64,000 nucleotides of DNA from Nymphaea colorata (GCF_008831285.2 NC_045141.1:3861224-3925223), one strand, 5' to 3'; shown: positions 25,688 to 40,600, numbered from the stretch's first letter. The notes: generated by a model not told the origin, from the letters alone. A program made the numbers and translations.

Positions 25688-28600
25688 ATGCCGCCGCCGG
25701 AGAAGGCGACGGAGGATCGAAGCGAGGAGGGTGGGGACCGTGGGAGGTTATGGAAGGTCCTTCTTTTTGGTACTATCGGAGCCACCGTTGCCACCACCTT
25801 CGCGGTATTTCCCTCTCTCTCTCTCAATTTTTATTTCTTGACGACCAAAAGAATTGGATTTCTTAGGAGTTCCTATCTTCTCGGAGTTTTTTTTTTTTTT
25901 TTTTCTGTTCTCTGCCTTTTTTTTCCTTTGTCCCTTTTGGTTGACGACAAACGGTTGGTTTCTAAATATCAATCGCGTTTGGCCGACTAGTTCAGGTTTC
26001 ATCATCTGTATTTCTGAGAACCATACCTCTCAATTCGTGTTAATTTTCCAGAATTATGCCTCTCAGTTATTCAGCCTTTTTGAATTATTCCGTAAAAGAA
26101 TTGATCGATCTACCAAGAAGTTAGGCCACGAAATGGGAATGCTTCTTGATCCTGGGAGTGCTTCTTCTCCTTATTCATGGATGAACAAATTAGCATTTTA
26201 CTGGCGATATTAGAGGTTGATTTTGAACGTCAATAACCAAAGTTTCTGCTGTCTTTAGCAGTCTTTTTCCATTTTGTTGGTATAATCTAGTTTCTATCTT
26301 TGCTATGTTTCTGTTCATTGATGAATATTACATGCTTACGATTGATATTCATGTGTTTTTACTTCAAGTGCTTGTTCCTGTCATTCAATATATAGTATAT
26401 TGGACATCTCAACTATGAAGGGCTTTATGATGACAAAAAAGATAAAATGTTTTTTTTCCCCTTCCATAGAGTGGAATTTGACACATGGTTAAATGTGGTC
26501 GAACATATTTATTATATTTTTCCGTCGTAAGCAGTAAAACTTCATATGTACGTTCCAGCCTTTATGGTTCCGAATAGGCTGCTTAAGAAAAAGGTTTGGC
26601 CAGAAATGAGACGGCATAGTTGTCCATGCCAGTGTAATGTATGCAAACGTTTCCATATCGTTAGGATGCTTTGAGGGCTCTAGTACAAGGTTCAGAATGT
26701 TTGTGATAAGATTTTGATGAAAGGTGTCCTACGAGTGATATTTGTAAGTTTAGTTTGGGTTGGATTTTTGGGATCAGGTTTAGTTGATTTTCATGGCTGG
26801 GTGGCTTCTTCAGATAAATGCTAAACTATGTTATCAGAGTCACCTGCAGTACGTGGTATTTTAATTTGTTTGACCATTAGGGTTCATGGGCACCAATTTC
26901 TAGTTGTGCTAATTTTGAACGGAAACAATTTAGAGATTTTGTTGTTTGTCAACTGCGTTTTGGAGTTTGTTAATGCAGAATTTGCATTTGATTATCTTGT
27001 AATTGTTGGTTAAGGTAGGCCTTCTTGTTGGTGGAAGGAGTTGACTTTTGAGTGACATCCTTATGGTCTTTTGATGTCTGATTCTACAGGTTGCACAATT
27101 GCGGCAGACAATGACTTGGTTCTCTAATCAGGTATCATGTTCAGCTAGCATTATTTGTGTCTCTCTCTATTTCATTGTCTTGGAAAATCATTGACGGTTC
27201 AAAATTCGGTGTGTGGCTTATTCTTTTGGTACAACTTTATATGGCAAATACAAGTTAAGTTAGGCTTCACTCATCATGCTATCAGAAAATTATATAACTG
27301 TTTCTGGAAAACAATAAGTTGATTGAGCACTTGGATGTAGGCAATGTTGTGGTTTGGTTTGGCATGGCTATTGTTAGCCAGTGGCAAATCGCTTTTCTTT
27401 CCCCACTTTGCTTGGAAATATTCCTACTACATTAGAAGCCACCTTTTTCCTCATCACTTGCAAAATTCACCGTCTCCTGGATACCCTAATCATGTAATTG
27501 CCTTTGCAGTAAAACTCACTAGGCGGCAGATATCAGAAAAGTCTAGGCAGTGCTCACGTGGGCCCTAGTTGTTCCTATTTAACACAAGATATGAGGAAAA
27601 CAATAAGAAAGAAGAAGTAAAGTAGGAAAATGGGGAAAAGTTTTGGGTGTTGAAATTCCTCCATCTCAAACAGCAAACTATAAAATAGAACAGACAAAAA
27701 GAATTAATTTTTAGTTGTTAGAATTCAAAATTGAAATATTTACTATCTTTTTGTTTGAGGTGTCTAGGTGCCTCAGCTTAGGTGTTTAGGAAGGCAACCA
27801 GCAAGTAGGCGTGCTTTTGACCACATAGACATTACTTCTTTCCTTAGTTGTTAAGGCGTCTAGGTGCTGACTAGGTGCCGGCCAACGGCTGGCGCCTACA
27901 TGCACCTAGCCTAAAAAAGGCATCCAATATTTAAGAAAACTTTATTTTGTTATTGACTCTTCAGTTCTTTGAGAGCTCTTCTAAAATTAAGTCATATCTA
28001 GGTAAATATTAAACCAATGTAACAAATATCATTCTTGGGTTTTTAACAGTGAGACTTTTGTTGGGTTTTTAATGGCAAAGTTGTATTGTTTGGGAATATC
28101 TCTGGAAAAACTCGAAAAATTTTAAAAAATAAAAAATAAGTATAAATGAAAAAATGAGAAATTAATGAGAAAACATAAATAAAACTATATAAAAATGATA
28201 AAAGGAATGTTTTAATGATAATAAAAATGATGAAAATAATTTAGTTAAAGTTTATATTTAAATCCATGATAATATTAATGCTAAAAAATAATAAAAATGA
28301 AAAAATCAGGAAAAATCTTGATAATAACGTGATAAAAATGTTTCCTTTTTTTTCCAAAATCTCACAATTTTTTCCTTTTTTTTGTTTTTCTTATTTTTGA
28401 CGTTAAAAATATCTGATATTTGTGACACTGGAATGACTGGATTAAACCCATAATGAATAATTGCATTTAGTCTGTAAATGAAGATGAAGAAATTTACCCA
28501 TATTTAACAAACTTTTATTCTGTTACTTGTGTACTGAATATTTGATGACCATAAGTTGATAAGTGTATGCATCAAAGAGATTTTTACAACATAGTTATTT

Positions 28601-31600
28601 AGGAAATATTTTACGTTCATGTGTGGACTATCATCTGCACAGTTCATATTGTTTTTTTGCTGCTCTAACATCAGACTGTTGAAGTGAGGTCTGCACGTCT
28701 TTCTCTGATTACTAGGCATGCACTGAACAAGAGAAACTGGTGGTCTTTTTACCATAAACTTAGGTTTTAACTTTTAACATGGGTAACTCTACATAATATA
28801 AGTATTATACGGTATAACAATGTATAACAAAATTACAGGACTTTAATTTGAAGGGAAGGTGACTTTTCATCTTCCCATGGACTAGGTGTGCTGGCGCCTA
28901 GTCCAGCCTAGGCGTGAGTCCACACTCGTCGCCTAAGTCATAGGCGAAGCCTCATCTGTTAAAATTAATAGGTCTAATTCTGCTCATATCAGTCAAAGTC
29001 TATTTATGTCCTCCTTATTGTATTTTAGCCCTTGCAACTGAGGTCAGTCTTTTATTAATTAAGGGTGGTCTTGTATTTTACTGTCTAGTATTAGTTAGGG
29101 TTTTGTTCCCTATTGCTGTAATCTTTCTTTTCTACACAAGAAGAGGATGACGTGAAGAGAGCCGCTGCTGTTGCACTTTCGTGCAGAATGAAATAACACT
29201 GAATCTTCTTGTTTTCTATTTTTGGGTTTGTTGGATTTAACATGGTATCAGAGCTAGTAGATGCATTTTTGTTTGGATTAGCCATTTGCTGTGCGTTTTA
29301 GTGACATGATTGTTCTTATTCCTCCGGTGGAAGCTTTCTTCTGGTTGACAAAGGAATATTGTGTGTAAAGACTGAAGACCATGTTACTGATATATTTACA
29401 AAAAACTTACCACCTTCCCAATTCAAAATACTTGTTGACAAACTTGGAATGATATCTCTTAATCATGCCAAGTTTAAGGGGGAGTGTTAAAGTATGTGGT
29501 TTCTTTAGTCCCTTAAGTTGGTGAATGCCCTTATGTTTCCAAACTAATGTTTTAAGCTCTAATTGTTATAACCTGTATAAGTGAAGGATGGGATAGTCTT
29601 TTACTGTACTTATAAGTGAGCCTTAAACTAGGGCATCAGGCCCTTTAGTGAGTTATGATAGTTTTTCTGAAGTAGCAGCCGATGGGAGGCTGCAGCTGCT
29701 TTTTTGGAGCTGCGTGAAGATGATGAAACTGCGAATCAGGTTAGTACAGTTTTGTTATCATGCTTTATGTTGGTCGTTTGTGGTTGCTGCTAGCGTACAA
29801 GCAGCTTTAAAGTTAATGAAGACTTGATCGTTGGAGAAGAAAGAGTCTTGTTCGCAGCAATTTTGGAAGGATTGAATTAAAGGTTGTTCTTGGACAGCTT
29901 TAAGAAAGTGTTGTGCTGCTGAATATTGTCAAGTATTTGCTTCTTGCTGACTGTGCTGTTGCTGCCTACTGTTTTGGTGTCATCAAGTCTGGTTTGAGTA
30001 TCAGTTGTTGTAAGTGTTGGAAGGCTAGTTGATTGTAGTCGGTTCTTGACATTGTAGCTGGGATTATTTTGTTCGTTGGGCTGTAAAATATGGGTAAGGG
30101 AAAAGTGTTGCAGGTGTTAGATGTGACCAAGTCTTTTGGTGGAAATGGAAACAATGATAGGATGCTTGAGAATAAAAGAGAGATGAATAATATACAATAC
30201 CATTACTGTAAGGAACTAGGACATATGAAATTTAATTGTCCTATCTTAAAGAAGAAGAAAAGAGTATATGTTGCTGATTCACTTGGAGTTAAAAATGAAA
30301 ATAAGGGAGTTTTGACATTTAGAGTGCAATCAAAGGAAGATTCTTCTGCTGGGGATAAGGATCATATGTCTCATGCTAACATTCTACAAAGCATTTAACA
30401 ACTTCTTGCACCTAGTCAGTTTGTTGTTCCCACGTCCTCTGCATGTTCTCCCGGTGATGCATTTGCAGGTATACCTTGTGCAATTCCGACTTGGCTTCTA
30501 GATTCTGGTGCCTCATGGCACGTGACATCAAATGAGGCCATTCTAACGAACTGTCATCCTTGTTCTGGGTTTTTTAAGACTGTGAATGGTTCTTCCATGT
30601 CTATAATCAAATCAGGTTCAATCACTCCCAATTCTTATCCTGAGAGCAAACTACATGTTGATGATGTGTATCATGTTCCCTCTCTTACTTCAAACCTAAT
30701 TTCTGTTGGTCAAATTACTAAGCAAAATTGCACTATCACTCTTTCTCTTGGGATTGCGTTCTGCAGGATCAACAGTTTGGGAAGAATATTGGAATTGGCC
30801 ATAGAAGAGGTGACTTATACTATCTTGAATGGCTAGACATGAGTTCTTTAAGGAGAGACAAGAATTCGGTAAATGCATCATTAAGAGATGAATCAATGCT
30901 ATGGCATCAATGATTAGGACATGTCTCAAGATCTAGGTTGAAACATATTTTGGAACTTTTTGATGATTCCAGAATCGTGATATCTGATGATGTGAAAAAT
31001 TGTCAAAGTTGTAGACTTGCAAATCATGCTTTACCTTTGAGAAATTGAATCAGTAAAACCATTTGACTTGATACATTCAGACATTTGGGGCCCATCTCCC
31101 ATTTTATAGAAGGGGATCATCTTATTTTGTAACATTTATAGATGGTTGTACTGGGTTTACTTGGATGTTTTTTATGAGAAATAGAAACAAACTTTATGAT
31201 ATATTTGAAAGGTACTGTGTTATGATTGAAACTCAGTTCTCAGCTAAAATAAAAAAATCTTATGTTCAGATTCAAGGGGAAAATACATTAATCAGGTGTT
31301 TGAAAATAATTTATCAGAAGAAAGGTATGCTACACAAAAAATCTTGTTCCTATACACCTGAACAAAATGAAGTCACTGAAAGGAAAAATAGGCACATACT
31401 TGAGACTACTAGATCTCTTCTTTTTGCTACTAATGTTCTGAACGACTATTGGGCTGATGCAGTTTGTATGGCGGTATATCAAATAAATTGTCTGCCATCA
31501 GAAGTCTTTAGTGGAATGTATCCTTATGAAATTATTGTATGGACATAAGCCAAATTACAACATGATGAAAGTATTTGGATGTACTTGCTTTGTACTTATA

Positions 31601-34600
31601 CCAAAGCAAGTAAGAGACAAGCTTTCGCTTAGAGCTGCAAAGTTGTTTCTTGGGGTTCTTAGAAAATAAGAAAGGTTACAAATGTTATGATCCATTTGGA
31701 AAAAAAATATGGATTTTTAGGCATGTAATATTTCAAAAATATGGATTTTTAGGCATGTAATATTTCATGAGTACGAGTCATATTTTATACAAGAAAGTTG
31801 AAAGATAAAGAATTGATATGTAGATCTATCATTTATAATGACATATCCCTTAGAGTATGAGAGTCAGAAAGTAGAAGAGGAAGCTCTTATGATGATTCTG
31901 AAAAAGAAAATGACATCAGCCAAGTCTATCAAAGAAGGGAAAATGACATTATTCATGTGCCTTTCTTGAGCAGTCTGAGCTATATGAAGAAGGACCAAAT
32001 GAGGCCAATTCTGATCTGATTCCTTCTGTTGATCCTGAACCTCCAATTCATGTTGAGAATTCCTCCTCATCCTCTTCCCACATGGCCCCTTCTCCTCCTC
32101 AGGTACGTACGTCATAGTTCAAGAGTCTCAATTCCTCCCTCTTGCTTTGTTTCTTATGATTCTTTTTCTCCTAACTGTCATGCCCACCTTGCCTTGATTC
32201 ATTCTTATGATAAGCCCAAGACTTATGAAGAAGCAACATATAAGGAGGAATGGCAACTTGCTATGTCTGAGGTACTGAATGCTCTAGAAAGAATGAAAGC
32301 TTGGGACTTGGTGAAACTTCCTCCAAGGCAGAATGTTGTGGGTTGTAAGTGGGTATTTAAAATTAAGACAAAATCAGAGGATCAATTGAACGTTACAAGG
32401 CAAGATCAGTTTCAAAAGGTTACAATCAACAATTTGGAATAGATTATTTAGAGATATTTGCTCCAGTTGCTCATATGACCACTATTAGAACTCTTCTTGC
32501 AGTTTCTTCAGCTAGACAATGGAATCTATGGGAGCTTGAGGTAAAGAATGCGTTTTTAAATGGAGATTTAGATGAAGAAGTCTACATGCAGCTTCCTCAA
32601 GGTGTTTCAGATTTAGAAGGAAGAGTGTGTGAACTGAAGGGAGCTCTATATGGGCTGAAACAAGCCCCAAGAGCTTGGTTTGAAAAGTTCAGCTCAACAA
32701 TTAAAGAAATTGGATTTAGTCAGAGTTTTCATGATCCAGCTTTGTTGCATCTTCCACAAAAAAAGGAAAATATTTGTTACTTTTGTATGCGTATGATATG
32801 ATTATTACAGGTGATGGTTTCAAACTTATTGATGAAACAAAGAAGAAATTAGCACAAATGTTTGAAATGAAGGATCTGGGATTTCTAAAGTACTTATTGG
32901 GTCTTGAGGTTGCCTACTCAAAAAGAGGTTTCTTTTTGTCCTAACATAAGTATGCAGCTGATTTGGTGACTAAGGCTAGATTATATGATGAAAAGAAGAA
33001 AATAGTTTCACCTATGCAGGAAAATGTGAAACTAAAGCCTTGTGAAAGGAAAGAATTGAAAGACTAGACTGTTTATGGGCAACTTGTTGGCAGTCTGATT
33101 TATCTCACTATTTCTAGGCCTGACATAACGTATCCAGTTCATGTGTTTAGTCATTTTATGAATGCACCCAGATCAACACATTTAGCTGTTGTTTTGAGGA
33201 TTATTAGATATATAAGAGATACTATGGACTATGACATGTTCTTTTCATCATCTAATTCTGAGGACCTTGTGGCCTATTGTGATGCTGATTTTGGTGGATC
33301 AGTTCGTAACAGAAATTCCAGAACAGGATTTTGTATTTCCCTTGGCAATTCTATGATCTCCTGAAAGTGCAAACTGCAACAAAGAGTGACTTTATCTACA
33401 ATTGAAGCTGTATAGGGCTATGGCCCAAACTACAACTGAGATAACCTGGATAAGGTGGCTGCTAATTGAGATTGGGGTTCTGGTTGTTAATAAGACCAGG
33501 TTGATGTGTGACAACATGAGTGCTATTCATATTGCCAAAAATACAGAGTTTCATGAAAGAATTAAACATATTGAGATTGATTGTCTTTTTATACGAAAAA
33601 CATATGAAACAAGATTAATATCTCTAGAACATATAAGGACTGAAGACCAAGTTGCTGATAGTTTACAAAGAGTCTGTCACCATCTAAGTTTAAACATTTT
33701 GTTGGCAAACTTGGTATGATCTCTCTTAATCATGCCAACTTGTAATATGTTTTAACTTAATTTACAGTTTTAGCCCTTGTAAGTGAGGTCAGTCATTTAT
33801 TAACTAAGGGCAGTCTTGTATTTTATTGTCTTTAGTAGAGTATTAGTTAGGGTTTTTGTTCCCTATTGCTGTAATCTTTCTTTTCTACACAGGAAGAAGA
33901 TGACATGAAGAGAGCTGCTGCTAATGTACTTCCGTGCAGATTGAAATAACATTGAATCTTCTTGTTTTCTATGTTTGGGACTGTTGGATTTAACATTAAC
34001 AACTAAGCTTCTTTCTCATCCTCTTTACGCTGTTCATAATTGTTTGTAATGGATAGAAATGGTAAAGCACAAGTACCTTTACAAAAAGAATTAGGTGTTG
34101 CTATATGCTGTATTAATCATCTTTCCTTTTCATCATGAGTGAAACAAATAACATGTTCCTTTTTTCTCATACAAACTCTTGTATCTGGAGATGTTCATTT
34201 TGGTGCGGCTAGAATCAAAACTCAATTAGATGCCTTGGGGTTATTTTACCGAAGCTGGTTGTTATAGAGTGTTTGCACAATATTTGTGAAATGTTACGTA
34301 GCAACCTGGATGGAATCCTGACTATGAGATTAAGCTCCCAAAAAAAATAAAAGAATTAAATTTCAACAAAATGAGTGAACCCACAATAATCAATGTCCCA
34401 ACTAATCTTTGCGATGTCATTAAGAAACATTATTAGGAAACATTATACCTATGGATCCCAGGTAGAACCAAGTTTGAATTAAAACTACATGATTTCATAA
34501 CAAAGTGGGCGCGAGCTGATAAAAAGGTCCTTGTAAGAACTCCATTCTACTCTGCGTGACTGATGCTGACCAAATCTATGAATGGGTGTTGGTGTCAGCA

Positions 34601-37600
34601 CAAAAATACTTAGAAATATTAAATAGAAGATCTCAGGTCTGTCCAGCAACAAGGAAGCTTGATCAAGGATAGAAATTTGAGATATCATGAGCTTGGAGCA
34701 CAATAATAGGAGTGCTTTCAAGGAGCATGAATTTCAGTACACAAAAGCTTCATTTTGTATTCTAGTCAATGAAACATGAGGGAAGAATTCCCCTTTAGGT
34801 TCATTTTTCAGGTCATATGATGATTTGAGTCATTTGACACAGAGGTTACTTGTACTGCAATAGGTAGGACCGTTGGATGGACATGCTTGGAGTCATCCTC
34901 TTTTTTCTATGTAGGATGAACTTTCTACTATCAGATAATGATGAAAATTTTCCAACCCTCAGATTACTGCAAGAATCTCCTTTTATGCGGGCCAGTAGGA
35001 GAGCTCATTTTGTTTGAATTGTCCTCTTGCATTAAAGCACACCTTTTTTTATCTCCTATTTTTTTTATCAGATCAGCTTCCTATGTATCATTTGAGGATC
35101 TGTCAACAACACGAATGGTCCTGAAAAGGCTGTTTTGAGATCAGGCTGGCATTGACATTCTTTTTTTAGTTTTATCACAGCTTTTGTGACTTTTTTGCTC
35201 CATTGATATGTTACTTTATTTGTTACCTTTCTGATGTCTTGGGTCTTTTTTGATAACCTTTGAATATAGTTTCTAACATAATTCATGCACCCAAGAAATC
35301 TCTGACATTGAATTTTATCTTTCAATTCATTTGAGAATCGTTCTACATTCTTCAAGGCATGTTCCTGCATCATAATTTTTCCTTCTTTTAATATCACACC
35401 CAAAAAGTCAATTTCCCTTTTTGCTATCTGAAATTTTTCTTGCCATGTCTATCATAATTTCTGTTCAAGTAGTTTGATTTTATTATAGAAAACTGCTGCT
35501 TTCCCCTATTCCCAGTAGCGCTACTTGTATGCCATAACAAATCAAAGCCCACGCCCTCTGTTGGTTGTGTACAGCCACAAGACTGTGTGTGCCTTGTATC
35601 AACTTCACACCCACCTTGTGGATATTTTCAGTAATCAGTAGTAAAAGAATGAAGCTCAAAGACTTTTCCCCATCTGAGAATCTAGATGACTTAGTGCTAT
35701 TGAGACCATGATTCCTCAATGACCCTCTGCCATGGCATAGGAAGCAAAAGTTATCACACTACTCTTTCCATGAGTAGCCACTGTCTAAGCTTTAAAATAA
35801 TCATACTGGAATAGAAACAAACAGCAAAAGAGGGAGAGAGGAAAAGTAAAAGGAATACCACATATAAACAGTAACCAGAAAGCACACATTTACATTTACA
35901 TTTACATAGCTAGTTAAAGAAAAAGTTAAAGAACTACCACAATGGATGGTCATCAGAGGAAGGGATAGGTGGAAAGCACGTTGTCGGAGATGGATAGGGC
36001 ATCAGAGGGGGGATCGATAGAGAGGAGTATGTCAGAAAAATGAAAAGGGATCTGCGATCAGAGGGGAGATTGCCTAACAGAGAGAGGAACTTTATTTTAA
36101 GCCTCAGACGCCAAAATGAGGATCGATAGCATTCTAACAGATCTTATCGCTGCAACAGTGAGGCTATTTTGTGAAATCAATCCAACTAAATGAAACTTGG
36201 GGGTTGTGATTCCTGATATGAATACTTGGTTCAAGTATGAAATATATAAATTTTCATAATCCCTTGTGGCATCCTATGTGTATGGAGGGAGACTATTTAA
36301 ATGAAAGAAATTTAACTAAATGGGACTAGGCAGGCCGTTATTCCAGATATTAATACATGGTTCAAATATTAAATACATAAATTCTTTGGAGTCCTTTGTT
36401 ACATCCTATGTGTGGGGAGGACTAGAGAATAGTCAGGCAAAGCTTGGTGTAACTGTTCACACCACATTGTATAAGCCTAATTTGACCAATGATAGAACTC
36501 TATGGTCATCTTCATAAGAAATCACTTCCATGAGTTGAACAAGGGCCAGAAGCATGTACCTTAGATTCTTGCTTGGTTCTAGCAATTATTGCCTTGCCAT
36601 AGTTGCCAATATCATTCTTGGCAATGCTTCAGGAAGCTTCTTTGGATTTTCTTTTTCAAATGTTGTTTTCCTTGAAAAATCTCAGTAGCTTTATAAATTG
36701 GAAATTGATCTTATTACAATATTTTTGTGACCTTATAAGGTTATGTACATTTTTTTATGATATTTTGGAGATTTTGTGATACCTTTTGATGATATTATCG
36801 GATAGCTCTATAATGTGGATTAGTGTAAAGTTTTAAGGATGTTGGTGGATATCATATATTAAATGGAATTCAGGTAGCTTTTCTTGTGATCTCATTTCTC
36901 TTGTTTGGAACTTAGCTGCTATGCAAATCTAGTTGCCACATTTTTACAATTTCAGAAGCATTGCATCATTATATATATATATTTTTTTCCTTATTCTATA
37001 ATACTTGCTTGAGAAAATTTGAGTAGCTTTTGCATGTGGCATGTTTGTGAAACCAAGTGTCTTCTTTGTTTTCTTTACTCTATTGCACTCAAAAGGCTAA
37101 TGAATAAGCAGAATGTCATGAATCCGGTGGACCGCATGAAACAGTAAATAATATCTTTGTCTTGCTTTATGTATGTGTAATTAAATAGCTATGTGATTGA
37201 CATTTTACTTTCCGACTTGCTTGTGAAAAGCTGAGCAGGTCGCCTTTATATGAATCATGGCGGAGTGCTATTAGTGGCTTCAGTCCTAGAAGTTTCAGAG
37301 AAGAAGCTTGGAAAAAAACTAGCCGCCGCATGCAAGAAGAGTATGAAGATGAAATGGAAAGAGTGGTTAGGAATATTCCCTACCTATTAATTTCTTTCAT
37401 TCAGCATATTACTCCCTGCCATTTGCATCTGTTGTATTTCAAGTGCTTTTTGCTGCATCCATGTACTTCACAAGTGCTCTACTTCTGGTTTCTTCTTTAT
37501 GTTACACTTTTTTACATCAAGAGCCTTTACATACTTAACTTTGCAGCATGTGCTTTTTATTTTGGTGACTAGACATGGTTGATGGCTTGGTTTCTAGTTG

Positions 37601-40600
37601 CCTGTTCTCCCACTTGGAATCTGGATTGGCTTCTCTTTTGGATTTCTATGTAGGAAAAGAGTTATTTGAATATGACTATTTCTATTGCCAAGGAGGGTGT
37701 GCTGGATGTGTTTACTGTTCAGGATGTGATTAGGCATATATAGTTGTGTATGTGAGCATTTGTGTGTAAAGCATATATTGTTTCGTGGAAATATTATGAT
37801 CGGAAAACTGTGAGAAGGAGATGGAGAGAGCTTTGAAGGTTAATAGGAACTGCTGCGTTTGAAAATTTTCACATTCACCTCACTCCTCAAACTTGTGACA
37901 GGAAAGAATAAGACGAATGCAAAGTGTTTTCAATCGAGAAAGAAATAAATATAAGAGAAGCTATGAGAGCTGGAAAGATAGTGGCCCAGGGGCTTATCAA
38001 CAATTTCAGCGGGATGATTGGTATTGGAAGACTGACACGACCTACAAACACCAAAGAACCAATTCAGGAGCTGCTCGCAGGGAAAGTGGAATTCATGCAT
38101 TGTCACACCATTACTCTATTTTGGGCCTTGATAGGTACTCATTTGTGGACTTTAAAAGTTTTCAATTGGTTGGAAGTTGGCCATGTATCTCCTTTGCCTT
38201 TTGGTTTTGGCATTGGCTATTCATGTGGTTTCTCATATAATGGTAGTTACTGCTCTGGTGCATACATGAGTTCAAAATATCCCAGGATAAGGTTCGCAGC
38301 TTTGGCTTCTTTTGTGACTGCTTACCTATAGATCTAATAGGCAATAATTTTTTTCTTTAAGCCCTTCTACTCTTTGTATCTTTTCACATTAGAAAGTCTA
38401 ACAGTTGGTCATGCATGTTCATCCCTCCCAGGCTCCCAGTTAGTTTGCTGATGGATAAGGTATGTGTTGGACCCAAGGATTTTCATTTCTGCTTAGATAA
38501 CAAATGGTTGGATTTTTCGGTATTCATCCAGATTGATTTAAGAAATGACCCCAAACCTAGACCAAGTAATGCTAAGGGCATTCTGACATATATTTTACGT
38601 TAAAAGTACATATAACGTTCTTGGGCCAATTGAGTCAAGTTGAATATCCAAAGAAAAGTATCTACCAATCGAGTCAATATATTTCTCGTATCAGGTTTAG
38701 GTTGCCCCAAGTAAATACTTGGACATTGTTTTCCATTCCAATACTCTAGCACTTGGTTCAGGTGGAGCGAGGTATGCAATGACTACCTGTACCTTCACAC
38801 CCTACTCTTAGTTAGGGGTGTCAAATTGATTGGATTCAAATAAGATGCACCCTTTCCCACTCAATTTATCAAATGTTCACATATTGGATTTGAACACAGA
38901 TGAAGAAATGACTATACCATGCACAACCAAATCAGATTGGATCTAACTTTTAATTTGTGATTGCAAAATCCACAATATTGATTTGGACCCAATCCGGGCC
39001 TGCCTTAATATTAAATGAGTAGCAGGTTGTATCTTATGTCCCGCACCTGCCCATATATATTGTTATTAATAAAAATAATTTTATCAGGTAAATAAAAATT
39101 AATTTAATATTTTGTAGCCACATGATTTACGTATAAGATATTGGATTATTAACTATGCCTCCTCATCGCTTTTGATAGCTTCTTAAAGCTAAGCTCCCCA
39201 TTCCTTCCTCTTCAATGTGGGGCTAAACAATGAACATGTTGTTTAGCCTATATTGAAGAGGAAGGAGTGGGAGCATTTTGGCTCCTTGTTCAATCACAGA
39301 TGTGTGTAAAGCCGAATTTGATCTGGCTGGCATCGAGCCAAGTATCTAATGGGCCAGGTTAGTCTGGTACTCGACCCGAATGGGCCAGGCCTGGGTGCTG
39401 CAGTCGGCCTGATGGGGCCTAATAATCTTTTTTGTTTTTGTTTTTCAATGTTCATCCCATAGACTGACCCCTTCTTATAAGTGTTGCTTAGGTGGCTTTT
39501 CTAAAAGATTTTAGATATAGGACTAAAATTTTGTACTGCACTTAAGTAATCAATAAAAAATAAAATGTGACTTTTGGTATACCATGTGCACTGCACTGGG
39601 CATAAGCCTCTAAAGCATTTTTTAAAAAAAGGTATCGGATCAGGTAGTGGGCAGTTTTTTGGGCCTGGTACCTGGTAAACCCTGGGTCCAGCCCTGTTAT
39701 TAACAGGCCAGGTAATGGGCCCGACACTAACTCAACTGGGCTCACTGGTCCTTTTTGAGAATCGGGCCATGCAGAGTCCTACACTTGAGCTGATGGCTGC
39801 ACAATCTCTTCACCAATGTGCCTTTTATGGAACTCTGGTTGCTTAGTTGTGTAATCTCTTGCATCATTGGCAACCTTACCAAATACATGTTTATAGCTTT
39901 ATATTTGTCTGCACCTTTAATGTTAGTTTGCATCTCCAGATACTCATGCATTTATTGATTATTTATAGATCACAAATTTTATATTATTGCTACTTCATTT
40001 GGATATTAGATTTTTATTTAAATTTTCTCTGTTGAGGTTTGGATCCCTATTCTTAAACAAAAAGAAACATTGCACATGTGGTTTTAATTTTTGGTTGTTT
40101 TTTCCTTGTTTTGCATCTTATTTATGATAGACCTGCTTCCCCATAGCTAAGTGGTGACTAATGTAAATTACTAGTATGAGGTTCAGGGTTTGGGGCCTGA
40201 TAGAGAGAGATGAAGAGAGAGCATCTTATTTAGGAGATTAGCCTGATTATTTTTGTGTCTGCAGGTTTAGGGCAAAGCCTTACACAGAGGAGGAGATTAA
40301 GGTATTTAAGCTCATTTCTTCTGTATTTTTACTTGGATGCCTTTTTTATGGGAGTGAGTGTTCTTTATGCTGCCTTATTTTATTGTCTTATTGATGGATG
40401 AAAAAACTTACAACTTTTAGACTTTCGCCTTGTAATTTTTATTGCTTGTATTTTAAGTGGTTGAAAAATGAAAGATGAAGAACAAGTGCTGAAATTATTT
40501 GAATCATCATGTAGTGATAATATAAAAAGTTTGTGTTATTATAACTGAATCAGCAGAGCTGCCGATTTGGTGAATCAGCCGCTTCACTGATTTGGCTGAA

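Larger units (their letters stand above)
28957..33995 (+). mobile_element. Chimeric Ty1/copia element in intron 2 of the J-protein gene
   Basis: The 5' LTR is 28957-29242, followed at once by the primer site TGGTATCAGAGC (29243-29254). The 3' LTR is about 33748-33995. Inside, most of gag is missing. A zinc-knuckle remnant (about 30200, YCKELGHMKFNC) has lost its first Cys. A protease block follows at about 30490 (WLLDSGASWHVTS), integrase at 31080-31550, and RT at about 32200-32960 (ALYGLKQAPRAWFEKF; the catalytic YxDD is YAYD). RNase H runs to about 33720. Stops are present in several domains. Between primer site and gag lies the 3' end of another related element, so the whole is chimeric. 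It lies in sense orientation within the host intron. Confidence 0.82.

Noticed and set aside
25560-25990. Several overlapping frames around the first exon of the J-protein gene
   Set aside because: They are shadow frames or run through the intron 1 donor. Only the frame from ATG 25688 to the GT at 25805 joins correctly to exon 2.
29243-29254. tRNA-like sequences at retroelement starts
   Set aside because: These 12-base matches are primer binding sites complementary to initiator tRNA-Met, not tRNA genes. No cloverleaf surrounds them.
38813-39735. One complete hAT element across intron 4
   Set aside because: The left-like terminus and GGGCC blocks are suggestive, but no inverted right terminus or 8-bp duplication was found.
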